Of a stretch of DNA of 47,596 nt, positions 15,525-26,926 are shown in pieces (position 1 is the stretch's first letter; every line of letters starts with the position of its first letter). The notes beneath the pieces were generated by a model. It worked only from the letters and a program-made list of their open reading frames with translations, did not search any database and was not told the origin of the DNA. Both the position numbers and the translations under genes were made by a program. The stretch is from Streptomyces silvae (GTDB taxonomy: Bacteria > Actinomycetota > Actinomycetes > Streptomycetales > Streptomycetaceae). The stretch is from assembly GCF_016745505.1 (NCBI RefSeq), contig NZ_JAERUC010000144.1, positions 1-47,596 on the forward strand, written 5' to 3'.

Positions 15525-16115
15525 CTAGAGCGCGCCACTGACATCGGGGGCCGGCCGGTGGGGATGGGTGCCGGGCAGCCCCAGATCGGCCGGGAGGAGG
15601 GCGCCGACCCAGGTGTCCCGCCGTATGCCCTTGTTGAACAGGGCCGACCGCTGCTCACCCTCCATGCGGAACCCCGCACGCAGGGCGACCGCACGGGACG
15701 GGGTGTTGCCGACCTCGGCACGCCACTCGAGGCGGTCCGCGGCGAGGGCGGTGAACGCCCAGCGGGCCGCCGCGAGCACCGCTTCCGTGGTGTAACCGGC
15801 GCCGCGGTGCTCCTTCCCCGTCCAGAAGCCCACCTCGTACGTGCCGGGCAGGCTGTGGCGGTTGACGCCGAGCGCGCCGACGAGCGGCCCGCCGTCCCTC
15901 AGGAGGACGGCGAAGTTGTACATCGTGCCGTCCTGCCAGCCCGCGGGGGAGAGCTTCCGGGTGAAGAGTTCCGCGTCGGCGCGGGTGTACGGCGAGGGGA
16001 CCACCGTCCAGCGCTGGATGCCGGGGTCCTGGCACGCGAGGTGGACCGCGTCCGCGTCCTCGGGCGCGAAGGGGCGCATGAGCAGGCGTTCAGTGGTGAG
16101 TGAGGTGGGTTCCAT
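15525..16115 (-). CDS. GNAT family N-acetyltransferase (RimJ/RimL type)
   Basis: A 196-residue acetyltransferase. It starts LTTERLLMRPFAPEDADAV, typical of the RimJ/RimL branch. The acetyl-CoA loop is HRGAGYTTEA, and the N-R-A-V-A-like helix appears as NTPSRAVALRAGF. The substrate cannot be told from sequence. It is the first gene of a two-gene operon with the YcaQ-like glycosylase and is divergent from secA. Confidence 0.88.
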   Translation of the reverse strand: MEPTSLTTERLLMRPFAPEDADAVHLACQDPGIQRWTVVPSPYTRADAELFTRKLSPAGWQDGTMYNFAVLLRDGGPLVGALGVNRHSLPGTYEVGFWTGKEHRGAGYTTEAVLAAARWAFTALAADRLEWRAEVGNTPSRAVALRAGFRMEGEQRSALFNKGIRRDTWVGALLPADLGLPGTHPHRPAPDVSGAL

Positions 16116-16259
16116 GGATGGATTCTGGTGACGGGGAGCGCGGGAAGCGAGCACTTTTCGGTGCTTCCCGGCACCTTCCGTCCCCTCCGGCCGTTGTCCT
16201 GGAAGGGCGCGGCGGGGAGAACGCCGTGGCAGCCCTCCCGGCGCGGCGGGGTCCTCGCT

Positions 16260-16265
16260 TACGAT
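16260..16265 (+). promoter_or_regulatory. Candidate -10 element for secA
   Basis: TACGAT fits the Streptomyces housekeeping -10 and would give a leader of about 85 bases. No good -35 is visible at the expected distance, so support is weak. The rest of the 241-base divergent region shows nothing else clear. Confidence 0.3.
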
Positions 16266-16356
16266 GGCCGTTGCGGTGGGGCCCACCTGCCGTGCCCGCG
16301 CCAGAGTCCATCACACGACCCAGTGCCAGGCCCGACCGGCAAGGAGACCAGCCTCA

Positions 16357-19179
<2,823 letters not shown>

Positions 19180-19193
19180 CGGTCCTGCCCGGC

Positions 19194-19233
19194 CACCTGG
19201 CCCGGATGCCCCTTGGGGTGTCCGGGCCAGGTG
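19194..19233 (+). terminator. Hairpin terminator after secA
   Basis: A perfect 13-bp stem (19194-19206 with 19221-19233) caps a loop that itself folds as CCCC-TT-GGGG. It begins 14 bases after the secA stop. Confidence 0.75.
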
Positions 19234-19329
19234 CGTTTGGTGGGCTTCTGCGGGGTTTCCGGGGTTGAAGTGGCCCCGTGTTCCTCCTGGCCTCCTCCCG
19301 GGCCGGAGGGGGGCTCCTGGGGCCCTCTG

Positions 19330-19362
19330 GGGGTGCTCCCGGAGGGAGTCCGGGGGCACCCC
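19330..19362. terminator. Hairpin between secA and the Rv3235-like gene
   Basis: A 14-bp stem with one T-G wobble (19330-19343 with 19349-19362) and a 5-base loop lies 75 bases beyond the end of the leftward Rv3235-like gene. It probably ends that transcript and may act in both directions. Confidence 0.55.
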
Positions 19363-19437
19363 AACGGGCTTGATTCGGTCGCGCTTGGTGTCGGGTGCGG
19401 GTGAGGCCTCGGGCGGGTGGGTGCGCTCGGCCCCGGG

Positions 19438-19854
19438 TTACCTCACAGCCGGGAGGCGTTCGCCGCCCAGGTCGATGGCTGCGCAGCGCCAGCGGAGGTC
19501 GGGGCCCTGTTCCAGGCGGAAGGCCATGGCGCGGACCTGCTCGCCCGTCGCGATGCTGGCGAAGGCCTCGACCACGCCGTCGGCGGGCCGGGTGCCGTGG
19601 CAGGCGCGGACGACCGGGCGCCTGCAGCCCGCGCCGAGCGGGGCGTCCGGGGCGAGTTCGGCGAGCTGGTCGTAGGCCTCGCCGATCGTGTGGCCGAGCA
19701 TCCAGTGCACCGGCCGCTGGCCGCTGAGCACGGCGAGCAGCCGTTCCGCGAACCACTGGTGCGGGCGCAGCGGCCGCCGGGGCCGTTGCGCCGGTACCGT
19801 GCCCGGCCTGCTGCTGTCGCGTCGTCCGGCCGGCCTCGTCCTGTCCTTGCTCAT
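19438..19854 (-). CDS. Rv3235 family protein (DUF6459)
   Basis: A 138-residue protein of unknown function. The first 35 residues are basic and proline-rich (MSKDRTRPAGRRDSSRPG). A compact domain follows with LAVLSGQRPVHWMLGH, a cysteine-containing middle, and an end resembling other family members (RMAFRLE-like, then LRWRCAAIDLG). Actinobacteria usually keep this gene near secA. The start is chosen at MSKDRT; an in-frame start 40 codons upstream would extend into low-complexity sequence. The protein may bind nucleic acid or a Sec partner, but nothing proves it. Confidence 0.82.
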   Translation of the reverse strand: MSKDRTRPAGRRDSSRPGTVPAQRPRRPLRPHQWFAERLLAVLSGQRPVHWMLGHTIGEAYDQLAELAPDAPLGAGCRRPVVRACHGTRPADGVVEAFASIATGEQVRAMAFRLEQGPDLRWRCAAIDLGGERLPAVR

Positions 19855-20094
19855 GCTCGTAGCCCCCGTGGCTGCTGTCCGGAGCCCGGTGGGTACCGGG
19901 CGGTAACTTTGCTGGGGATCTTCTACGGGCCCGGGCGTCGGCCCCGCAACCGGCGACGTGGGCCGACCGGGCATCCGGGGAGATCACCTATCCGGGTGAC
20001 CGGCCCGGCGCCGCAAGGCAACAGCGGGGGTGACGGCCGTCGCGCGGTGGACGCGGGCGGGCGGATGGGCAACCCCGAAGGGGGACGTCGCACG

Positions 20095-20100
20095 TATCCT
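20095..20100 (+). promoter_or_regulatory. Candidate -10 element for the DUF6912 gene
   Basis: TATCCT lies 33 bases before the ATG. No clear -35 is visible. The rest of the 278-base divergent region (19855-20132) shows no gene. Confidence 0.25.
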
Positions 20101-20132
20101 GAGGGCGTCATCGACTACGAAAGCGGTCAGCC

Positions 20133-20639
20133 ATGCGTGTGTACGTCCCCCTGACCCTCTCCGGTCTCGCCGCCGCGCAGAAGGCGGGCGAGGTCGGTCC
20201 GGGGCCGCTGACCGCCTATGCCGTGACGCCCGGTCTGCGCGAGTGGTACGTCTCCGACGACATCGAGGAGCTGGAGTACGCGGCGCTCAACCGGGCCGCC
20301 TCCGCATCGCTGAGGCTGATCGCGGCCCGGCCGGAGGAGACCCGGCGCCGGGTCGTCGTCGCCCTGGACGTGCCGGACGGGGCGGCGGTCGCCGATCCCG
20401 ACCACGTCCTGGACGCGTCCTCGCTCGGTGAGGTGCGCATCGCCGACGCGGTGGCGCTGTCGAAGGCCGCCGCCGTGCACGTGGACGCCGACGACGCCGA
20501 GAAAGACGTCGCCGCGGCGGCTGCCGCGCTGGGTGCCGCCGACCTCGGCGACGACGACGCGCAGTTCACCGTGGACGGCGCGGAGGACCACGAGCTGCTG
20601 TGGTTCGGGATCCAGGAGATCCCCGGCCTGATCGCCTGA
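20133..20639 (+). CDS. DUF6912 family protein
   Basis: A 168-residue actinobacterial protein of unknown function. It begins MRVYVPLTLSGLAAA and ends with ELLWFGIQEIPGLIA, both typical of the family. It is acidic, soluble and lacks a signal peptide. Mycobacteria carry a comparably sized conserved protein in the same secA-downstream neighbourhood (Rv3231c from memory). No catalytic motif is visible. There is no clear ribosome-binding site. Confidence 0.85.
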   Translation: MRVYVPLTLSGLAAAQKAGEVGPGPLTAYAVTPGLREWYVSDDIEELEYAALNRAASASLRLIAARPEETRRRVVVALDVPDGAAVADPDHVLDASSLGEVRIADAVALSKAAAVHVDADDAEKDVAAAAAALGAADLGDDDAQFTVDGAEDHELLWFGIQEIPGLIA

Positions 20640-20654
20640 CCGCCTGACCCTGAC

Positions 20655-20698
20655 CACGGGACGGACGGACCGGCCGCCCGGGCGGCCGGCTCCCCGTG
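20655..20698. terminator. Palindromic hairpin between DUF6912 and HAD genes
   Basis: A perfect 20-base palindrome lies at 20670-20689 and is flanked by CACGGG and CCCGTG (20655-20660 and 20693-20698), which can extend the stem. It begins 15 bases after the DUF6912 stop and probably ends that transcript. Confidence 0.55.
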
Positions 20699-20724
20699 CC
20701 CGGGTGACTGTCGTACCGGGCGAG

Positions 20725-20730
20725 TATTTT
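20725..20730 (+). promoter_or_regulatory. -10 element consistent with a leaderless HAD mRNA
   Basis: TATTTT ends six bases before the ATG at 20737, so transcription would begin at or next to the start codon. No ribosome-binding site precedes that ATG. The upstream GTGACT is a poor and closely spaced -35. Confidence 0.35.
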
Positions 20731-20736
20731 CTACCC

Positions 20737-21408
20737 ATGGCGACATCGGGGAAGCACCGCACACATCTGGTCTGGGACTGGAACGGCACACTGCTCGACG
20801 ACATCCACGCGGTCCTCGGGGCGACGAACGCCGCCTTCGCCGAGGTCGACCTGGAGCCGCTCACGCTGGACCAGTACCGCGAGATGTACTGCGTGCCGAT
20901 ACCCAAGTTCTACGAGCGGCTCATGGGCAGGCTCCCCACCCCCGCCGAGTGGGAGCGGATGGACGACCTCTTCCACCGCCACTACACCGAGCAGCGGACG
21001 GCCTGCGGGCTGACCGAGGGCGTCGAGGAGCTGCTGACCCGCTGGAAGCTCGGCGGCCGCAGCCAGTCGCTGCTCAGCATGTACGGCCATGAGCACCTGG
21101 TCCCGGTGGTCCGGGGATACGGCATCGAGCGCCACTTCGTCCGCGTCGACGGCCGTACGGGCCCCTCCGGCGGCAGCAAGGCCCAGCACATGGAGCGCCA
21201 CTTCGAGGTGCTCGGGGAGATAGCCCCGGAGTCCGCGGTGGTCATCGGTGACGCGGTGGACGACGCCGTGGCCGCCGCGCACGTCGGTGCGCGCGCCGTG
21301 CTCTACACCGGTGGTTCGCACAGCCGCAGCAGCCTGGAGGCGGCGGGTGTTCCCGTGGTGGACACCCTCGCCGAGGCCGTCGCGCTGGCCGAGCTGATGG
21401 CGGACTGA
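20737..21408 (+). CDS. HAD-superfamily hydrolase
   Basis: A 223-residue haloacid-dehalogenase-like phosphatase. Motif I reads DWNGT, so the nucleophile aspartate is present but the usual second acidic residue is asparagine. A helical cap follows. Motif III lysine lies in GGSKAQHMERH and motif IV is VIGDAVDDAVAA. The substrate is unknown; small phosphorylated metabolites are likely. The in-frame GTG eleven codons upstream is a possible start. The last codons and stop are duplicated in tandem just downstream. Confidence 0.85.
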   Translation: MATSGKHRTHLVWDWNGTLLDDIHAVLGATNAAFAEVDLEPLTLDQYREMYCVPIPKFYERLMGRLPTPAEWERMDDLFHRHYTEQRTACGLTEGVEELLTRWKLGGRSQSLLSMYGHEHLVPVVRGYGIERHFVRVDGRTGPSGGSKAQHMERHFEVLGEIAPESAVVIGDAVDDAVAAAHVGARAVLYTGGSHSRSSLEAAGVPVVDTLAEAVALAELMAD

Positions 21409-21430
21409 GGCGAGCTGATGGCGGACTGAG
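21391..21430 (+). repeat. 21-base tandem duplication over the HAD stop codon
   Basis: GAGCTGATGGCGGACTGAG occurs at 21391-21409 and again at 21412-21430, a period of 21 bases (seven codons). The first copy codes for the last residues and stop of the HAD protein; the second is non-coding. It looks like a recent slippage duplication. Confidence 0.85.
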
Positions 21431-21802
21431 TGCATCTGCCCGTCTGTGCGCCCTTACGTGCAGGAACGGTCCCGTGCGATGTCCAGAGTGTCAAAGTTCG
21501 GGGTCTTCTTTTGTACATATGCGGCTCATGACGGTTGTGGGTGCGGGAGGGATAGCCTGGTGCGGTGATCAGCGCGATACGCCTCGGGGGCAGCGAAGCC
21601 CCCGGCCTGCGCCCGGAGTGCCACAGCACCCGGGCGATGCGCGATCTCCGCGTCCCGGGCCGTCTGCCGAAAATGGCCGATATGGACCCGGGAATCTCCC
21701 CCGGCGGCATAGCGTCGAACCAGACCGGAAACCCCGCGTCGTGGCGGTACGTCGCCTTCTTCACCTACGTCACGCAACGGCGCGCGACAGGAGCCAGAGG
21801 AC
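21431..21802 (+). other. Intergenic region and leader upstream of gdh
   Basis: About 370 bases with no supported gene. It is locally less GC-rich near 21494-21530. A weak promoter-like pair (ATGACG at 21528, TAGCCT at 21553-21558, spacer 19) would start transcription near 21565, where a GTG opens a 99-codon frame that overlaps the gdh start. AGGAG and GAGG just before 21803 support the gdh start. Confidence 0.35.
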
Positions 21803-24800
21803 ATGCAGACCAAGCTGGACGAAGCCAAGGCCGAGCTGCTCGCACGGGCGGCCCGGGTAGCTGACAACAGTCCGGGCGGTGGTGTCGGTGGCCCGGGAGG
21901 TGGCCTCCGGGTGCACCTCGCCGGAGAGGCCGGCAGCGGCGCGGAGGAAGGCACCGAGGCCGCCCGGGACCAGGGGGCGGGCGCGAACACGCTGCTCGCC
22001 TATCTCCAGCGCTACTACCTGCACACCGCTCCGGAGGACATCAGCGACCGCGACCCGGTCGACATCTTCGGGGCTGCTTCCTCCCACTACCGTCTCGCCG
22101 AGAACCGCCCGCAGGGCACCGCGAACGTCCGGGTGCACACCCCGACCGTCGAGGAGAACGGCTGGACCAACAGCCACTCCGTCGTCGAGGTCGTCACCGA
22201 CGACATGCCCTTCCTGGTCGATTCGGTCACCAACGAGCTGTCCCGGCAGGGCCGCGGCATCCACCTCGTGATCCACCCGCAGGTCATCGTCCGCCGCGAT
22301 GTGGCCGGCAAGCTGATCGAGGTGTTCGCCGACCCGGCCAGGAGCAACGGATCGAAGCGTTCCGGCGGCCGCAAGGAAGCCGGCGCCGAGCTGCCGCACG
22401 ACGCCGTCGTCGAGTCCTGGATCCACGTCGAGATCGACCGGGAGACGGACCGCGCGGACCTGAAGCAGATCACCGCCGATCTGCTGCGTGTTCTGTCCGA
22501 CGTACGGGAGACCGTCGAGGACTGGGAGAAGATGCGCGACGCCGCCCTGCGGATCGCCGACGACCTCCCGGCGGAGCCGCTCGACGAGCTGGGCGACGAG
22601 GAGGTCGAGGAGGCCCGTGAGCTGCTGCGCTGGCTCGCCGCCGACCACTTCACCTTCCTCGGGTACCGGGAGTACGAGCTCCGTGACTCCGACGCGCTGA
22701 CGGCCGTCCCCGGCACCGGTCTGGGCATCCTGCGCTCCGACCCGAAGCACACCGAGGACGAGGCGCACCCCGTGAGCCCGTCCTTCGACCGGCTGCCCGC
22801 GGACGCCCGCGCCAAGGCCAGGGAGCACAAGCTCCTCGTCCTGACGAAGGCGAACAGCAGGGCGACCGTGCACCGCCCCAGCTACCTGGACTACGTCGGG
22901 GTGAAGAAGTTCGACGCCGAGGGCAACGTCATCGGCGAGCGGCGCTTCCTCGGCCTGTTCTCCTCCGCCGCGTACACCGAGTCCGTGCGCCGGGTGCCCG
23001 TCGTGCGCCGCAAGGTCGCCGAGGTGCTGGAGGGCGCGGGCTTCACGCCCAACAGCCACGACGGCCGCGACCTGCTCCAGATCCTGGAGACGTACCCGCG
23101 CGACGAGCTCTTCCAGACGCCCGTCGACCAGCTGCGTTCGATCGTCACGTCCGTGCTGTACCTCCAGGAGCGCCGCCGGCTGCGGCTCTACCTGCGTCAG
23201 GACGAGTACGGGCGCTACTACTCCGCCCTCGTCTACCTGCCGCGCGACCGCTACACCACCGGTGTGCGGCTCCGCCTGATCGACATCCTCAAGGAGGAAC
23301 TGGGCGGCACCAGCGTCGACTTCACGGCCTGGAACACCGAGTCGATCCTCTCCCGGCTGCACTTCGTCGTCCGGGTCCCGCCGGGCACCGAGCTCCCGCA
23401 CCTCACCGACGCGGACGCCGACCGCATCGAGGCGCGTCTCGTCGAGGCCGCCCGCTCCTGGGCCGACGGCTTCCAGGAGGCGCTGGGCGCCGAGTGCGGT
23501 GAGGAGCGCGCCGCCGAACTGCTGCGCCGTTACGCGCACTCCTTCCCCGAGGGCTACAAGGCCGACCACTCGCCGCGCGCCGCCGTGGCCGACCTGGTCC
23601 ACCTCGAAGAGCTCAAGAGCGAGCGCGAGGACTTCGCGCTCAGCCTGTACGAGCCGGTCGGCGCCGGCCCCGCGGAGCGCCGGTTCAAGATCTACCGGAC
23701 CGGTGAGCAGGTCTCGCTCTCCGCCGTCCTGCCCGCGCTCCAGCAGCTCGGGGTGGAGGTCGTCGACGAGCGTCCGTACGAGCTGCGCTGCGCCGACGGC
23801 ACGCACGCCTGGATCTACGACTTCGGGCTGCGCCTGCCGAAGAAGGCCACGGGCAACGGCGACTACCTCGCCGACGACGCCCGGGACCGCTTCCAGGAGG
23901 CGTTCGCCGCCATCTGGACCGGCGAGGCGGAGAACGACGGCTTCAACTCCCTGGTGCTGGGCGCCGGTCTCGACTGGCGTCAGGCCATGGTGCTGCGCGC
24001 CTACGCGAAGTACCTGCGCCAGGCGGGTTCGACGTTCAGCCAGGACTACATGGAGGACACCCTCCGCAACAACGTCCACACCACCCGGCTCCTGGTCTCC
24101 CTCTTCGAGGCCCGGATGTCCCCGGTCCGCCAGAAGGCCGGCACGGAGCTGACGGACGGGCTGCTGGAGGAGCTGGACGGAGCCCTGGACCAGGTCGCCT
24201 CGCTGGACGAGGACCGGATCCTGAGGTCCTTCCTCACGGTCATCAAGGCCACGCTGCGGACCAACTACTTCCAGCTGGCCGACGACCACGAGCCGCACGG
24301 CTACGTGTCGATGAAGTTCGACCCGCAGGCCATCCCCGACCTCCCGGCGCCCCGCCCGGCGTACGAGATCTGGGTCTACTCGCCGCGCGTCGAGGGCGTC
24401 CACCTGCGCTTCGGCAAGGTCGCCCGCGGCGGTCTGCGCTGGTCGGACCGGCGGGAGGACTTCCGTACGGAGATCCTCGGCCTGGTCAAGGCGCAGATGG
24501 TCAAGAACACCGTCATCGTGCCGGTGGGCGCCAAGGGCGGCTTCGTCGCCAAGCAGCTCCCGGACCCGGCCGTCGACCGTGACGCCTGGCTCGCCGAGGG
24601 CATCGCCTGCTACAAGATCTTCATCTCGGCGCTGCTCGACATCACCGACAACATGGTGACGGGCGAGGTCGTGCACCCCGCGGAGGTCGTCCGCCACGAC
24701 GAGGACGACACCTACCTCGTCGTCGCCGCCGACAAGGGCACCGCGAGCTTCTCGGACATCGCCAACGACGTGGCCGTCTCGTACGGCTTCTGGCTCGGCG

Positions 24801-26836
24801 ACGCCTTCGCGTCCGGCGGCTCGGCGGGCTACGACCACAAGGGCATGGGCATCACCGCCCGCGGTGCCTGGGAGTCCGTGAAGCGGCACTTCCGCGAGCT
24901 GGGCCACGACACCCAGACCGAGGACTTCACCGTCGTCGGCGTCGGCGACATGTCCGGTGACGTCTTCGGCAACGGCATGCTGCTCTCCGAGCACATCCGG
25001 CTGGTCGCGGCCTTCGACCACCGGCACATCTTCATCGACCCGGACCCGGACGCGGCGACCTCGTACGCCGAGCGGCGCCGGCTGTTCGACCTGCCGCGCA
25101 GCTCCTGGGCGGACTACGACAAGGACCTGCTGTCGGCGGGCGGCGGCATCCACCCGCGTTCCGCCAAGTCGATCCCGGTCAACGCGCACATGCGCGCGGC
25201 GCTCGGCATCGACTCCAAGGTCACGAAGATGACCCCCGCCGATCTGATGCAGACCATCCTCAAGGCGCCGGTCGACCTCGTGTGGAACGGCGGCATCGGT
25301 ACGTACATCAAGTCGACGGCCGAATCGAACGCGGACGTCGGCGACAAGGGCAACGACGCGATCCGGGTCAACGGCGCGGACCTGCGGGCCCGTGTCGTCG
25401 GTGAGGGCGGCAACCTCGGTGCCACCCAGCTCGGCCGGATCGAGTTCGCCCGGGCCGGCGGCCGGATCAACACCGACGCGATCGACAACAGCGCCGGTGT
25501 GGACACCTCCGACCACGAGGTGAACATCAAGATCCTGCTGAACGGTCTCGTCCGGGACGGCGACATGACCGTGAAGCAGCGCAACAAGGTGCTCGCGGAG
25601 ATGACCGACGAGGTCGGACAGCTCGTGCTGCGCAACAACTACGCGCAGAACGTCGCGCTCTCCAACGCCTGCGCCCAGGCGCCGTCACTCCTCCACGCCC
25701 ACCAGCGCTTCATGCGCAGGCTCGGCCGCGAGGGGCACCTGGACCGTGCGCTGGAGTTCCTGCCGAACGACCGCCAGATCCGCGAGCTGCTGAACCACGG
25801 CAAGGGCCTCAGCCAGCCGGAGCTCGCCGTGCTGATCGCCTACACGAAGATCACGGCGGCCGAGGAGCTGATCTCCACCAGCCTTCCGGACGACGCGCAC
25901 CTGCAGAATCTGGTGCACGCCTACTTCCCGAAGCAGCTGAGCGAGCGGTTCCCCGAGGCGGTCGGCGGGCATGCGCTGCGCCGCGAGATCATCACGACGG
26001 TGCTGGTCAACGACACGGTGAACACCGGTGGTTCGACGTTCCTGCACCGGCTGCGGGAGGAGACCGGGGCCTCGCTGGAGGAGATCGTGCGGGCCCAGTT
26101 CGCCGCCCGTGAGATCTTCGGCCTCTCCGGGGTGTGGGACGCCGTGGAGGCGCTCGACAACACGGTGGCCGCCGATGTCCAGACGCGGATCCGGCTGCAC
26201 TCGCGCCGGCTCGTCGAGCGCGGCTCCCGCTGGCTGCTGGGCAACCGGCCGCAGCCGGTCGAGATCGCGGAGACCATCGAGTTCTTCCGGGACGGGGTCG
26301 AGCGGGTCTGGGGCGAGCTGCCCAAGCTCCTCAGGGGCGCCGACATCGAGTGGTACCAGTCGATCCTCGACGAGCTCACCTCGGTGGGTGGCCCCGAGGA
26401 GCTGGCGGGGCGGGTCGCGGGCTTCTCGTCGGCCTTCCCGGTGCTGGACATCGTGGCGATCGCGGACCGTACGGGCAAGGACCCGCTGGCCGTCGCCGAG
26501 GTGTACTACGACCTCGCCGACCGGCTGGGGATCACCCAGCTGATGGACCGGATCATCGAGCTGCCGCGGGGCGACCGCTGGCAGTCCATGGCCCGCGCCT
26601 CCATCCGTGAGGACCTGTACGCCGCGCACGCCGCGCTCACGTCGGACGTCCTGTCCGTCGGCAACGGCACGTCGTCGCCCGAGCAGCGGTTCAAGGCATG
26701 GGAGGAGAAGAACGCGGCGATCCTGGCGCGTTCGCGCTCCACCCTGGAGGAGATCCGGGGCTCGGAGTCCTTCGACCTGGCGAACCTGTCGGTGGCCATG
26801 CGGACGATGCGGACCCTGCTGCGTACGCACGCCTGA
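21803..26836 (+). CDS. gdh: NAD-specific glutamate dehydrogenase, 180-kDa class
   Basis: A 1677-residue enzyme that interconverts glutamate and 2-oxoglutarate with NAD. The length and motifs fit the large L_180 class first described in Streptomyces clavuligerus. The N-terminal half carries ACT-like regulatory regions. The catalytic part is around residues 840-1260, with KVARGGLRWSDR, VPVGAKGGFVAK, GVGDMSGDVFGNGM and NGGIGTYIKS. Next come GEGGNLGATQLGRIEFA and a family-specific C-terminal region. It has GAGG just upstream of the ATG. It is the last rightward gene before the glycopolymer locus and ends at a bidirectional terminator. Confidence 0.96.
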   Translation: MQTKLDEAKAELLARAARVADNSPGGGVGGPGGGLRVHLAGEAGSGAEEGTEAARDQGAGANTLLAYLQRYYLHTAPEDISDRDPVDIFGAASSHYRLAENRPQGTANVRVHTPTVEENGWTNSHSVVEVVTDDMPFLVDSVTNELSRQGRGIHLVIHPQVIVRRDVAGKLIEVFADPARSNGSKRSGGRKEAGAELPHDAVVESWIHVEIDRETDRADLKQITADLLRVLSDVRETVEDWEKMRDAALRIADDLPAEPLDELGDEEVEEARELLRWLAADHFTFLGYREYELRDSDALTAVPGTGLGILRSDPKHTEDEAHPVSPSFDRLPADARAKAREHKLLVLTKANSRATVHRPSYLDYVGVKKFDAEGNVIGERRFLGLFSSAAYTESVRRVPVVRRKVAEVLEGAGFTPNSHDGRDLLQILETYPRDELFQTPVDQLRSIVTSVLYLQERRRLRLYLRQDEYGRYYSALVYLPRDRYTTGVRLRLIDILKEELGGTSVDFTAWNTESILSRLHFVVRVPPGTELPHLTDADADRIEARLVEAARSWADGFQEALGAECGEERAAELLRRYAHSFPEGYKADHSPRAAVADLVHLEELKSEREDFALSLYEPVGAGPAERRFKIYRTGEQVSLSAVLPALQQLGVEVVDERPYELRCADGTHAWIYDFGLRLPKKATGNGDYLADDARDRFQEAFAAIWTGEAENDGFNSLVLGAGLDWRQAMVLRAYAKYLRQAGSTFSQDYMEDTLRNNVHTTRLLVSLFEARMSPVRQKAGTELTDGLLEELDGALDQVASLDEDRILRSFLTVIKATLRTNYFQLADDHEPHGYVSMKFDPQAIPDLPAPRPAYEIWVYSPRVEGVHLRFGKVARGGLRWSDRREDFRTEILGLVKAQMVKNTVIVPVGAKGGFVAKQLPDPAVDRDAWLAEGIACYKIFISALLDITDNMVTGEVVHPAEVVRHDEDDTYLVVAADKGTASFSDIANDVAVSYGFWLGDAFASGGSAGYDHKGMGITARGAWESVKRHFRELGHDTQTEDFTVVGVGDMSGDVFGNGMLLSEHIRLVAAFDHRHIFIDPDPDAATSYAERRRLFDLPRSSWADYDKDLLSAGGGIHPRSAKSIPVNAHMRAALGIDSKVTKMTPADLMQTILKAPVDLVWNGGIGTYIKSTAESNADVGDKGNDAIRVNGADLRARVVGEGGNLGATQLGRIEFARAGGRINTDAIDNSAGVDTSDHEVNIKILLNGLVRDGDMTVKQRNKVLAEMTDEVGQLVLRNNYAQNVALSNACAQAPSLLHAHQRFMRRLGREGHLDRALEFLPNDRQIRELLNHGKGLSQPELAVLIAYTKITAAEELISTSLPDDAHLQNLVHAYFPKQLSERFPEAVGGHALRREIITTVLVNDTVNTGGSTFLHRLREETGASLEEIVRAQFAAREIFGLSGVWDAVEALDNTVAADVQTRIRLHSRRLVERGSRWLLGNRPQPVEIAETIEFFRDGVERVWGELPKLLRGADIEWYQSILDELTSVGGPEELAGRVAGFSSAFPVLDIVAIADRTGKDPLAVAEVYYDLADRLGITQLMDRIIELPRGDRWQSMARASIREDLYAAHAALTSDVLSVGNGTSSPEQRFKAWEEKNAAILARSRSTLEEIRGSESFDLANLSVAMRTMRTLLRTHA

Positions 26837-26865
26837 CCCGGGGCGGCCGCACGGCCGTCACACAG

Positions 26866-26907
26866 CCGTCCGCCGGACGGGCCGCACTCGGCCCGTCCGG
26901 CGGACGG
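26866..26907. terminator. Bidirectional terminator between gdh and the ABC exporter
   Basis: A perfect 19-bp stem (26866-26884 with 26889-26907) with the 4-base loop CACT lies between the two convergent stop codons, about 30 bases after gdh and 20 bases beyond the tagH-like gene. It is suitable for ending transcripts from both sides. Confidence 0.85.
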
Positions 26908-26926
26908 CGTCAGGACCTTGACGGCG

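Noticed and set aside
19892..19907. GGTACC...GGTAAC as another MtrA-like site
   Set aside because: The spacer is 4 bases, not 5, and the first half-site is a simple palindrome; too weak to report as a site.
21770..25516. 1248-codon minus-strand frame opposite gdh
   Set aside because: Antisense shadow of a highly conserved enzyme; no domain and no ribosome-binding site.
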